In this document: positions 7,469-14,339 of the stretch, in pieces | How positions within the stretch are numbered: the stretch's first letter is position 1 | Layout: the number at the start of each line of letters is the position of its first letter | From: Oscillospiraceae bacterium | GTDB taxonomy: Bacteria; Bacillota; Clostridia; Oscillospirales; Oscillospiraceae | Assembly (NCBI GenBank): GCA_902779945.1 | Contig: CACZDN010000024.1 | Location: 1-32,231 of the forward strand | DNA: 32,231 bases | Reading direction: 5' to 3' | Position numbers and translations under genes: made by a program | Notes under the pieces: model-generated | Seen by the model: only the letters and a program-made list of their open reading frames with translations | Told to the model about the DNA's origin: nothing | The model's database searches: none

Positions 7469-8689
7469 TCAGACCTTAACTCGTACTAACCCGGTCAGCA
7501 GCAGTTGCATCAGGGCTTTTTTCTTTTGCTGTCCGGCTTCCAGCTCACGCTGATGAAGGGTGATAAGGGTGTCGAGAGCTGTTAAAGATGCTGAAATGCA
7601 CTCTTGTTCGGGTTTGGTGGGGACCATTGTTTTAAGCTCAACAAGGTTCCCAACGGCAAGTCCTGGCTGTGCCGACTGCCCAGAAAATTGGCCTAAATTC
7701 ATAACCCCGAAGCAATAGAAAAGAAACCTTGTATCGTTGTATTTGTCAGCCTTTACAGCTACTGCATGTTCAGTAAAATAGGCCTTCCCAGAGGAAAAGT
7801 TCATGTTTCCGCATAGTGCTCCTTGACGGCCAATTAGGGCATATTCACCGTCATGATTGTAGCGATCAGTATACCCTCTAAGGCCATTGCCTCCAAATAC
7901 TGGATAGCTGCCTGCTTCAGCGATATCCTCTGCGCTGATAAAGTCTCCACTCTTAAACTCGGAGCAGAGTTCTCCTAACTTACGCTGTTCCCAAGGAGCT
8001 GTGAAGCCGGGGAAGCGCAGCTCCGGCACGTCCTCTCCTTCCCGAGGGAACATCTTCGCCAGGCAGGTCTTTTTCAGCTGCTTCAATTCCTCCACGCGCT
8101 TCTGCTTCAGCTCGATAACCCGATCACAGGCGGACAGGATGTCGGCGATCTTCTGCTGCTCTGAAATTGGTGGGATTGGCATCATAAATTCCCCGAGGCG
8201 GCTAAAATACATCCGGGTTCTTGTGCTGCCCTTCTTTTGCGCGCGGCAGAAAGATCGGAACTCATTTGTCCCATTCAGGTACTCAATGAGCAGACTCTGA
8301 TTAAGTTCTGCGTTTGTGGTAAAGACTGGATATTCCGGGCTGACCAGCACGGGGGCGCCCAAATCATTTACGTTGAATTTGAAAACATCATCATCGCTCA
8401 TGTGCCGGTAGGTAACATAGCCCTCCGGAACGACATGAAAACCCCCGGTGGTTTCCTCGAAGCGCTGGTCGTTATAGTAATCTGTCTGCGGAAGCAAGCC
8501 CTGGCGCGAAGATGTTGCCAGCATATACCGTTCTGTGTCGTTGGAATACTCATCATGGGCAACCAGGTATTTCGCGATCTTCTCATATTTCCAGTCGAGC
8601 GGGCGCCGCTGGTGATTCTCAACGATATATCCGTCCGGTATCTCACCGCGGCGGACAGCCTCGATCCGTTTTCTGATTTCGTCTCTCAT
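7469..8689 (-). CDS. hsdS: Type I restriction-modification specificity subunit
   Basis: A 406-residue HsdS with the two-target-domain layout. Target recognition domain 1 covers about 25-155. The first conserved coiled coil (SEQQKIADILSACDRVIELKQKRVEELKQLKK) is at about 170-205. Domain 2 begins with PWEQRKLGELCSEFKSGDF. The second coiled coil (LDTLITLHQRELEAGQQKKKALMQLLL) ends the protein. HsdS fixes the bipartite recognition sequence and scaffolds HsdM and HsdR. I chose the ATG at 8689 (AAGGTG upstream) over a GTG seven codons earlier. It follows dinD by 48 bp. The operon also carries a half-length S-like gene, so two specificity polypeptides may compete or cooperate. Confidence 0.93.
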   Translation of the reverse strand: MRDEIRKRIEAVRRGEIPDGYIVENHQRRPLDWKYEKIAKYLVAHDEYSNDTERYMLATSSRQGLLPQTDYYNDQRFEETTGGFHVVPEGYVTYRHMSDDDVFKFNVNDLGAPVLVSPEYPVFTTNAELNQSLLIEYLNGTNEFRSFCRAQKKGSTRTRMYFSRLGEFMMPIPPISEQQKIADILSACDRVIELKQKRVEELKQLKKTCLAKMFPREGEDVPELRFPGFTAPWEQRKLGELCSEFKSGDFISAEDIAEAGSYPVFGGNGLRGYTDRYNHDGEYALIGRQGALCGNMNFSSGKAYFTEHAVAVKADKYNDTRFLFYCFGVMNLGQFSGQSAQPGLAVGNLVELKTMVPTKPEQECISASLTALDTLITLHQRELEAGQQKKKALMQLLLTGLVRVKV

Positions 8690-8737
8690 CTCTTCACCTT
8701 TGATTCTCACAACCAGGTGTGTAGCGGAAATGGCAGA

Positions 8738-9583
8738 TTAGCGATCTTCTCCGCTTTTCAGCCTGCGCTGTTCCTGTTCCCGCTCAATCTGCGCGATGCT
8801 CTTCTTCGGCGTCGGCAGATCCTCGGGCATTGTGCCGCCCAGTTCTTTTATGGTCTCGCGCACTTTTTTCCCGACCTGGAAATGTACTTCATTTGCCGCG
8901 TACTTTCCACGAACGTTTTCTCGCCGAAGCTTCTCGTCGGTCTGTGTTGCACGGAACAGGTTTGCCGCCAGTTCTGTGCTGCCCATATGGTCCAGAATCT
9001 TCTGGCTTTTCTTCAGCCCCTTGCGCTCATGGATTTCTTTTGCGCCGAGCCCACCGTACAGCCCTTGGTAACCCCTGTTCTGAAAGATCGCATAATCTTT
9101 TTGATTGACGATACCTGCCATTTGCGCAGCCTCAGCGAGAGACTTGTTGTGGGCTGTCATCTCGTTGCGAATGGCCAGACGCTTCTGATCCTCGCTCAGT
9201 TCCTCGTAGTTGTCAATCAACTCTTGCTGCCTGGTTTTCACGGCAAAATAGGACTGCCCGACCGCGATCACCTCTTTGCGGGGATCCCCATTCATTACGA
9301 TCAGGTAGCAGGCATACCGGGAGAGCATTACATCATCAATCTCGCGCTCTGCCCCGGAGCCGATGTCAACCATTTTGCCAACGTCGGCAAAATGGTCAGA
9401 AACATCAAAGCCGCTGTTCTGGCAGGCCAACTTTGCGCGGTCGATCGCTTCTGCGAAGCGCCGCCACTGCGCATAGTCCAGTATCGGCTGCAGCTCGCGT
9501 GCCAGCCAGTACTCCTGCCCGTACTCGTTTACATGCTTGATGCTCTCAAAGGTCTCTTCACTGTAATTCACAAGATCATTCAT
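8738..9583 (-). CDS. dinD: DinD-like DNA damage-inducible protein
   Basis: A 281-residue protein with an N-terminal BRO-N-like domain (FESIKHVNEYGQEYWLARELQPILDYAQWRRF) and a DinD-type C-terminal half (KKSQKILDHMGSTELAANLFRATQT). In E. coli DinD is SOS-induced and disassembles or inhibits RecA filaments. The start codon overlaps the hsdM stop (ATGA), so it is translationally coupled to the methylase and made from the restriction operon. I saw no SOS box in front of it. It might temper RecA-dependent recombination on cleaved DNA, or signal damage from self-restriction; both are inference. The assignment to DinD rather than RhuM-like relatives is fairly secure. Confidence 0.88.
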   Translation of the reverse strand: MNDLVNYSEETFESIKHVNEYGQEYWLARELQPILDYAQWRRFAEAIDRAKLACQNSGFDVSDHFADVGKMVDIGSGAEREIDDVMLSRYACYLIVMNGDPRKEVIAVGQSYFAVKTRQQELIDNYEELSEDQKRLAIRNEMTAHNKSLAEAAQMAGIVNQKDYAIFQNRGYQGLYGGLGAKEIHERKGLKKSQKILDHMGSTELAANLFRATQTDEKLRRENVRGKYAANEVHFQVGKKVRETIKELGGTMPEDLPTPKKSIAQIEREQEQRRLKSGEDR

Positions 9584-11160
9584 AATCCCAATTCCTCCAG
9601 GTACTTGGCCAGCTGCGCCTCCGCCTCGGCAATCTCCGCCTTGATCCGCTGGATGTTACCCTGCACTTCCTCGATGTCCACCAGTTCTTCTTCCTCAAAG
9701 CTGTCCACATAGCGGGGGATGTTGAGGTTATAATCGTTGGCCCGGATCTCCTCCGGCGTAGCCACGTGGGCAAAGCGCTCCACATCCACCCGGTCGGTGT
9801 AAGCCTTGTAGATGGCATCGATGTGGCACTGATCCAGCTTGTTCTGGTTCTTGTCCTTGCGGTAGCGGAGATTTCCGTCGGCATCCTTGCCGGAGGCGTC
9901 GATGAACAGCACGTCGTTCGTCGTCCGGTTCTTCTTGAAGACCAGGATGCAGGCGGGGATGCTCGTCCCATAGAAGAGGTTGGCCGGAAGTCCGATCACG
10001 GCGTCCAGCAGATTCTTCTCGATGACGGTCTGACGGATGCGGCCTTCTGCCGCGCCGCGGAACAGCACGCCGTGGGGAACGACGGCGGCCATGCGGCCGT
10101 TGCTGCGCAGGGAGTAGAGCATGTGCAGAAGGAACGCCCAGTCACCCTTGCTGGCAGGGGGAACGCCCCAGTCAAAGCGGTGATAGGGATCCAGATTCGC
10201 AGTCATCTTGAATTTTTTATCCTTGCTCTCGCTGCCGTCCTCCTGACCACCGCGGTTGAAGCCCTCGGCCCATTTGTCCAGCGAGAAGGGCATGTTGGCG
10301 ACGATCACGTCAAACTGTTTCAGGTTGCCGTCAGAGTCCAAATGCTGCGGGTTGGAGAGCGTATCGCCCCAGGCGATCGCATCCCGGTTGACATGGATGC
10401 CGTGGATGAAGAGATTCATTCTGGCCATCGACCAGGAGGAGCCGTTCATCTCTTGCCCATAGATCGCCACCGAGTCCAGGTTTCCGGCTTTTCGTGCGGT
10501 ACGGATCAGCAGGGATGCCGAGCCGCAGGTTGGGTCGTAGATGGAGTCGTTGGGCTTCGGAGCAGTCAGCATACCCATCAGTTCGGATACCATACTCGGT
10601 GTGAAGAAGGAGCCGGCTTTCTTACCCGCCTCTGCAGCGAACTCGCCGACCATGTACTCGTAGGCATCACCGATCACATAGGCTGGATCTTCACCGGGGG
10701 CCACTTCGATCTGTGAGGGCTCCAGGCAGAGCGGTTTGAAATCTTCCAGCAGCGTGCGGAGCTTTGTCACCTTCTGCTGCGGGTTACCGAGCATGGATTC
10801 GCTGTTGAAGTTGACGCTGCGGAACACGCCACCCAGCTCGGAGTTGCTGTCCTGGATACCCTGCAGGGCTGTGTTGATCTTTTCTCCGATCTTGGGATCA
10901 AAGCGGTTTTCATACAGGTAGTCAAAGCGCTGGTCGTCTGCCAAAACAAAGGGGAGATTTTTCTTGGCCCGCTCGATGCGGATCTCGTTGCCGTTGTACC
11001 TGGCCTCCAGCCCGCGTAGGTTTTCCTTATAGGTGTCATCCAGATATTTCAGGAACAGCATAGTGAGGACGTAGTCCTTGTAGTTTGCTGCGTCGATGGA
11101 GCCGCGGAACGTGCCGGCCGCTTTCCACAGCGTCGCTTTTATATCCTCATAGCGTGTCAT
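9580..11160 (-). CDS. hsdM: Type I DNA methyltransferase subunit
   Basis: A 526-residue N6-adenine methyltransferase. The HsdM N-terminal helical domain (about 5-145) precedes the catalytic domain. The SAM-binding motif I is DPTCGSASLLI (about 209-219). The catalytic motif IV is NMPF (about 289-292) where NPPF/Y is usual; Met for Pro occurs in some HsdM proteins, to my recollection. The C-terminal helical segment (VQGNIQRIKAEIAEAEAQLAKYLEEL) should pair with the HsdS coiled coils. The gene begins inside the last codons of the half-S gene (14-bp overlap) and ends overlapping dinD, so three genes are tightly coupled. It methylates the recognition site to protect host DNA. Confidence 0.96.
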   Translation of the reverse strand: MTRYEDIKATLWKAAGTFRGSIDAANYKDYVLTMLFLKYLDDTYKENLRGLEARYNGNEIRIERAKKNLPFVLADDQRFDYLYENRFDPKIGEKINTALQGIQDSNSELGGVFRSVNFNSESMLGNPQQKVTKLRTLLEDFKPLCLEPSQIEVAPGEDPAYVIGDAYEYMVGEFAAEAGKKAGSFFTPSMVSELMGMLTAPKPNDSIYDPTCGSASLLIRTARKAGNLDSVAIYGQEMNGSSWSMARMNLFIHGIHVNRDAIAWGDTLSNPQHLDSDGNLKQFDVIVANMPFSLDKWAEGFNRGGQEDGSESKDKKFKMTANLDPYHRFDWGVPPASKGDWAFLLHMLYSLRSNGRMAAVVPHGVLFRGAAEGRIRQTVIEKNLLDAVIGLPANLFYGTSIPACILVFKKNRTTNDVLFIDASGKDADGNLRYRKDKNQNKLDQCHIDAIYKAYTDRVDVERFAHVATPEEIRANDYNLNIPRYVDSFEEEELVDIEEVQGNIQRIKAEIAEAEAQLAKYLEELGL

Positions 11161-11737
11161 TTTTTTCTCCTCCGCCTGTTGTGATTTTTGAGATCATCAT
11201 AGACACAAGCCTGTCGTTTTCATCGATGTACTCCCGCAGCAACGCTTTGCGCTTTCGTGAAAGCTGCCAGATCGCGCCGAGCTTTTTCTGGTCTGTCATA
11301 GGGACAAGCGGGACTGTGATTTCCGCCAGCTTTTTCTGTGAGATAGCCTTGATTGCAGCTGAAGTACCTGAGACATGCTCCACCTGACCAATGACATCCT
11401 TCTGCTCCAGAAGGCATGCGAGATACAGCGGGTCAATTTCTGCTGTTGGGCGAACAATAAGCAAATTTTGTGAGGCAACCGCACCCGCTTCGTTATCTGA
11501 TATGACAAATACAAACGAGGGATTCAAACGCTTGACCAAAATATCGCCAGCCCGGAGTCTCAAATGTTGGCTAACGTCGTCTCTCCGGTATTGGGTTTCC
11601 ATTCCATGGAGGTCCCCCGTATCAGAAAAGCTGTTTGGTTGAAGCACTTTGAAAGCATATCCGTCTTTATCTCCGAGGCCGGTTACACCGGTGAAAACTT
11701 CTGCCAAAGCTCCGAGCTGTTTTTCTGAGGAACACAC
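11147..11737 (-). CDS. Half-length type I specificity (S-like) subunit
   Basis: A 196-residue protein with one target-recognition domain and one coiled coil, about half an HsdS. The start resembles a TRD (LGALAEVFTGVTGLGDKDG), and the C-terminal part (MTDQKKLGAIWQLSRKRKALLREYIDEN) resembles the conserved helical region. I chose the GTG at 11737 because AAAGGAGG lies 7 nt upstream; the ATG 51 bp earlier lies upstream of the predicted transcript. It is the first gene of the operon and overlaps hsdM. Half-S proteins can dimerise to give palindromic specificity; here it might alternatively compete with full HsdS or act as a regulator. Confidence 0.8.
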   Translation of the reverse strand: MCSSEKQLGALAEVFTGVTGLGDKDGYAFKVLQPNSFSDTGDLHGMETQYRRDDVSQHLRLRAGDILVKRLNPSFVFVISDNEAGAVASQNLLIVRPTAEIDPLYLACLLEQKDVIGQVEHVSGTSAAIKAISQKKLAEITVPLVPMTDQKKLGAIWQLSRKRKALLREYIDENDRLVSMMISKITTGGGEKNDTL

Positions 11738-11759
11738 GCAAATCCCTCCTTTCGCGCTT

Positions 11760-11788
11760 ATCATATCATTGCACGATGGAAATGTCAA
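11760..11788 (-). promoter_or_regulatory. Promoter of the hsd operon
   Basis: TTGACA (11783-11788), a 17-bp spacer and TATGAT (11760-11765) on the minus strand are almost the sigma-A consensus. The start point should fall near 11753, giving a leader of only about 15 nt that begins right at the ribosome binding site. No other promoter of this quality was seen within the operon. Confidence 0.85.
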
Positions 11789-11928
11789 GTTATATATTTG
11801 TTAAGCACTAACTTACTTATCCGCATTCAATATTTTTCTTTATTTCGGAGCATTGAAGCAAATCTCCGTATTATCTTTTAACGATTATTGCGCGCAGATC
11901 CATTTCAACGTCTGCATCCCTGAAGTCT

Positions 11929-11955
11929 TATTCTTTGTATACTGCGGCGTAAAAT
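11929..11955 (+). repeat. Right copy of 27-bp direct repeat bracketing the hsd operon
   Basis: It matches 2828-2854 at 24 of 27 positions in the same orientation. It lies 140 bp upstream of the operon promoter. In the stretch 11789-12153 I see no convincing gene: only this repeat, a tandem 11-bp repeat and a terminator hairpin. Confidence 0.75.
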
Positions 11956-12018
11956 TTGCGTTGTGTCTGACCCTGTACATGTGTTATTGTACTGTGAAGA
12001 GAATTAAATCGCTCCCTC

Positions 12019-12041
12019 TGACCCATACGTTGACCCATACG
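12019..12041. repeat. Tandem TGACCCATACG repeats near the attachment site
   Basis: TGACCCATACG occurs at 12019-12029 and again at 12031-12041, one base apart. Short direct repeats close to the attachment core are typical arm-type binding sites for the N-terminal domain of tyrosine integrases, and this pair lies about 115 bp from the tRNA fragment. The role is inferred. Confidence 0.5.
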
Positions 12042-12066
12042 GGGAAAGCAGGGGATAGATTTCAGC

Positions 12067-12096
12067 AGCACGACGGTTCCAAACCGTCTGCTTTTT
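12067..12096 (+). terminator. Intrinsic terminator, plus strand
   Basis: AGCA-C-GACGGTT, loop CCA, AACCGTC-TGCT forms an 11-bp stem with one bulge, followed by TTTT. No plus-strand gene was found just upstream, so the transcript it ends is unknown: read-through across the island end or a small RNA. Confidence 0.55.
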
Positions 12097-12153
12097 CCGG
12101 GCAGAACAGGCCTAAACGAACGCAAAAGCAGGCAGTGAAAACTCCGGCCGCAG

Positions 12154-12198
12154 CTACGGACCAGAAGGTCAGGGGTTCGAATCCCTTATCGCGTGCCA
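12154..12198 (+). pseudogene. 3' fragment of tRNA-Arg(ACG): island attachment site
   Basis: The 45 nt run from the anticodon loop CTACGGA (anticodon ACG) through the 3' anticodon stem CCAGA, variable loop AGGTC, T arm with TTCGAAT, acceptor strand ATCGCGT, discriminator G and CCA. The preceding bases do not pair with CCAGA and no D arm or 5' acceptor strand is present, so this is only the 3' part. Integrases that target tRNA genes leave exactly such a displaced 3' end at one junction. The identity block starting in the anticodon loop is a common crossover point. The intact tRNA should lie at the other island end, left of the window. Confidence 0.85.
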
Positions 12199-12400
12199 AA
12201 ATATCCCGGCCCCTAACGGGGGCCGGGATATTTTGCATTTAAGGGATTCGAATGTGTAATTTCACACGCCGGGGGCGTGTGCGTGAGCCAGTGCGCACAT
12301 CTGGCGAACACTTCTATGTTTCGCATAGGAACAACGTCTGTTTCCCGCGTGCCCGCTACCCTGCGAAACATGCAGGCGAATCCCTTATCGCGTGCCAAAA
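12178..12400 (+). repeat. 24-bp direct repeat of the tRNA 3' end (12178-12201 and 12377-12400)
   Basis: CGAATCCCTTATCGCGTGCC plus AAAA occurs at both positions with no mismatch, 199 bp apart, each followed by its own terminator hairpin. The 172 bp between contain inverted repeats (ATGTTTCGCA 12316-12325 with TGCGAAACAT 12362-12371; CACACGCC with GGCGTGTG) but no gene. Confidence 0.85.
12198..12234 (+). terminator. Terminator behind the tRNA-Arg fragment
   Basis: A perfect 16-bp stem (12198-12213 with 12219-12234) around a TAACG loop starts in the CCA end and finishes with TTTT, with an A-tract on the other side. It is the natural tRNA terminator and can work in both directions. Confidence 0.85.
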
Positions 12401-12429
12401 ACCCGGAGCCCGCAGGGCCCCGGGTTTTT
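12397..12429 (+). terminator. Terminator behind the second tRNA-end copy
   Basis: AAAAACCCGG (12397-12406) pairs with CCGGGTTTTT (12420-12429) around an inner GCCC-GCA-GGGC hairpin. Position relative to the tRNA end is the same as for the first terminator, but the stem sequence differs. Confidence 0.8.
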
Positions 12430-12449
12430 GTAAAAAAGAACCAAAAAGT

Positions 12450-12481
12450 CCGGGAAATACGTGTTTTTGCGTATTCCCCGG
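12450..12481 (-). terminator. Terminator of the 80-aa gene
   Basis: CCGGGAAATACG pairs with CGTATTCCCCGG (11 of 12) around an 8-nt loop. On the minus strand it is followed by ACTTTTTGGTTCTTTTTT. It begins 9 bp after the stop of the 80-aa gene. Confidence 0.75.
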
Positions 12482-12489
12482 ATCTTTCT

Positions 12490-12732
12490 TTACCAGACCA
12501 GCTCTCTGCCGAAGCGGCTGAGGTAGCCCTCCTTGGTCAGGATCTCCGGGCTGATGCTGTAGGCCTTCGCAAATTCGACGGCCTTCTCCTTGCCGGGAAC
12601 AGGGGAGATCACCGTGCCGTCCTGCCGGACGAGCCAGAACTTCTTGCCGTCGCCATCGTCGACGATCACCCCGCCCGTGACATCCGCCAGCGTGAAGTCG
12701 TTGAGCTCCATCTTGCCATGGTCGTTCGTCAT
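12490..12732 (-). CDS. 80-aa protein of unknown function
   Basis: I do not recognise this protein. It is acidic and soluble, with no signal peptide or membrane segment. The sequence suggests a small beta-rich fold: GGVIVDDGDGKKFWLV, QDGTVISPVPG, then a helix (KEKAVEFAKAYSI) and a polar C-terminus. It is a real transcription unit: the ATG has GAGGAG 8 nt upstream, a consensus-like promoter lies about 100 bp before it, and a terminator follows directly. Its codon use matches the high-GC chromosome rather than the island. It stands alone between the island end and the lacI-family gene. Confidence 0.75.
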   Translation of the reverse strand: MTNDHGKMELNDFTLADVTGGVIVDDGDGKKFWLVRQDGTVISPVPGKEKAVEFAKAYSISPEILTKEGYLSRFGRELVW

Positions 12733-12833
12733 TTTTACACTCCTCGCTTTCTATTCAAAACATTCCTGTTTCGGTTTACGTCTGCATGATAGCACACGAA
12801 CTGTCACAAAAGCATCACTCATGCCGCAGAATC

Positions 12834-12862
12834 ATTATACCATTCAAATGCCGCGTTGTAAA
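12834..12862 (-). promoter_or_regulatory. Promoter of the 80-aa gene
   Basis: TTTACA (12857-12862), 17-bp spacer and TATAAT (12834-12839) on the minus strand, about 100 bp upstream of the ATG. Confidence 0.75.
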
Positions 12863-12911
12863 CGGAGAATACAATTTTGAACAAACTCCGATTCTGTCCG
12901 CCGGGCTGTCC

Positions 12912-13907
12912 TCATGTCGACTCGCGCTCCACGAGCTCCGCGGTGAAGACGAGGCGTTTCGGGGTGAGGCGGCTGTCCTCCGGGGCGTCGATCTCCTCCA
13001 GGAGCATCTGGACTGCGCTGCGGCCCATTTCGATGGCCGGGATCTCCATGGCGGTCATGGAGGTCTCCAGCATTGCGCCGATGGAGTGGCCCGTCAGACT
13101 CATGACGCGCACCTCGTCCGGAACGCGCTTTTTCTGCTCCTTGAGCATACGCAGGGCCCCGAGGCCCTGGGCATCCACCGAGGTGATGATCGCGTCGAGC
13201 TGCGGGTAGCGGAACAGCAGCTCCTGCGTCTGGTGATAGCCGAACTCAAAGGTGTGGCCGACGAAGGACTCGGGGATCGTGAGCTCCTCCAGGCCCAGCT
13301 CCCGGATGGCGCGCCGGTAGCCGTCGTATCGGTCCCGGAAGGGGACGATCTGCCCGTTCCCGCCGAGAAAGCCGATGCCGCGGGAGCCGAGGCGGTAGAG
13401 GTACTTCACGGCCTCGCAGGCGGTATTTTCATAGTCCGCGACAATGCTGTTCATGCGCGGGATCTGATCGCGGATGACCTGGACCACCGGCGTGCCCGCG
13501 GCCTGAATGTCCTGGATCAGACGGGAGTTTCGCCCGGTGGGGCCGATGATGAGCCCGTCGATGAAGCCGCTGCGCAGGCGGTTGAGGCACTCCTTTTCGA
13601 CTGCCGAGTCATAGCCGCTGTTGCAGAGGAGGACGGCGTAGTTTCGCCGCTGCGCCTCCTGGTTGATCCCCGTCACGATCCCGGCAAAGACGGAGAGAAA
13701 AAAGCTCGGCACGATGATGCCGATGGTGCGCCGCTTCCCCTGCCGCAGGGCCTGGGCCATCACGTTCGGATGATAGCCAAGCTCCTTCGCCGCGGCGTAG
13801 ACCCGCTTTTTCGTGTCCGGATGGACATAGCCGGTGTTGTTCAGCGCCCGCGAGACGGTGCTGACGTCCACACAGGCCAGCTTGGCGACATCCTTCAGCG
13901 TAGCCAT
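12912..13907 (-). CDS. LacI/GalR-family transcriptional regulator
   Basis: A 331-residue repressor. The N-terminal HTH is TLKDVAKLACVDVSTVSRALN (about 3-23), followed by the hinge helix region ending VMAQALRQGKR. The rest is a periplasmic-binding-protein-like effector domain starting RTIGIIVPSFF, with the DGLIIGPTG and DAIITSVDAQGLGALRML segments typical of the family. It is transcribed divergently from the aldolase and TRAP genes, whose uptake substrate or an intermediate is the likely inducer. Four GCAA-N4-TTGC sites lie between, two of them at the start points of the divergent promoters, so it probably represses both itself and the transport operon. The start has AAGGGGG upstream. Confidence 0.93.
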   Translation of the reverse strand: MATLKDVAKLACVDVSTVSRALNNTGYVHPDTKKRVYAAAKELGYHPNVMAQALRQGKRRTIGIIVPSFFLSVFAGIVTGINQEAQRRNYAVLLCNSGYDSAVEKECLNRLRSGFIDGLIIGPTGRNSRLIQDIQAAGTPVVQVIRDQIPRMNSIVADYENTACEAVKYLYRLGSRGIGFLGGNGQIVPFRDRYDGYRRAIRELGLEELTIPESFVGHTFEFGYHQTQELLFRYPQLDAIITSVDAQGLGALRMLKEQKKRVPDEVRVMSLTGHSIGAMLETSMTAMEIPAIEMGRSAVQMLLEEIDAPEDSRLTPKRLVFTAELVEREST

Positions 13908-13969
13908 GGTTTTTCCCCCTTATTATCTGAGAGTGAAATTGCGATACGTTGAAAATCGCCCGGAGCGCG

Positions 13970-14075
13970 TCTGTCATCCCGGGCATGAACGAAGGGTTCA
14001 TGCGGAAACAAAAGATCCTTCGGCTCCGCTTCGCTGCGCTCAGGATGGCAGCGTTTTCCCGCTCAGGGTGACAGC
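13970..14075. repeat. Imperfect palindromic intergenic repeat
   Basis: In the 230-bp leader of the LacI-family gene lies a block bounded by TGTCATCCC at the left and by GGATGGCA and GGGTGACAG at the right. It contains the AAGATCCTTCGGCTCCGC and CTGCGCTCAGGATGGC stretches that I recognise as a very common dispersed bacterial repeat (CATCCTGAGCG...AAGGATC). TGTCA/TGACA ends and internal hairpins suggest a MITE-like or extragenic palindromic element. Confidence 0.6.
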
Positions 14076-14151
14076 AATTTTCCAATGTGCCCCCGCAGGG
14101 GACACAATATCGCCGCTTTCCATGCACCTCGGTATATTCTGCAAACACAGT

Positions 14152-14163
14152 GCAAACGCTTGC
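14152..14163. promoter_or_regulatory. Operator GCAAACGCTTGC of the LacI-family gene
   Basis: A GCAA-N4-TTGC palindrome centred on CG, like other LacI-family operators. It begins about 10 bp past the -10 of the regulator's own promoter, covering the start point: autorepression is expected. Confidence 0.65.
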
Positions 14164-14173
14164 GCATACATGC

Positions 14174-14202
14174 ATTATAGTATAATCGTCTGGACTTTGC
14201 AA
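14174..14202 (-). promoter_or_regulatory. Promoter of the LacI-family gene
   Basis: TTGCAA (14197-14202), 17-bp spacer, TATAAT (14174-14179) on the minus strand. The transcript has a leader of about 260 nt containing the palindromic repeat at 13970-14075. Confidence 0.7.
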
Positions 14203-14289
14203 GGACGTTTTGAAGCATTCACGTTCTTGTTGAAACATACAAAAGCCGAGGGAATTTCAAGGTTTTAAACTGTTCAGTTTGTGAAACAT

Positions 14290-14322
14290 GCAAAAAATTG
14301 CAGAGGACATGCAAATCCTTGC
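14290..14322. promoter_or_regulatory. Upstream operator pair
   Basis: GCAAAAAATTGC (14290-14301) and GCAAATCCTTGC (14311-14322) share the GCAA-N4-TTGC pattern and are 21 bp apart, two helical turns. They lie 18-50 bp upstream of the -35 of the aldolase promoter and could support cooperative binding or looping. Confidence 0.5.
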
Positions 14323-14339
14323 ACACTCGGGAAAAGCCC

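Noticed and set aside
8237-9712. 491-codon plus-strand open frame
   Set aside because: Antisense to hsdS and dinD, which have clear motifs and coupled starts.
11853-12242. 129-codon plus-strand open frame
   Set aside because: It runs through the terminator at 12067 and the tRNA-Arg fragment and has no ribosome site.
12202-12373. Full tRNA between the two tRNA-end copies
   Set aside because: The second copy has only the 24 nt at the 3' end; no anticodon arm or 5' acceptor strand precedes it.
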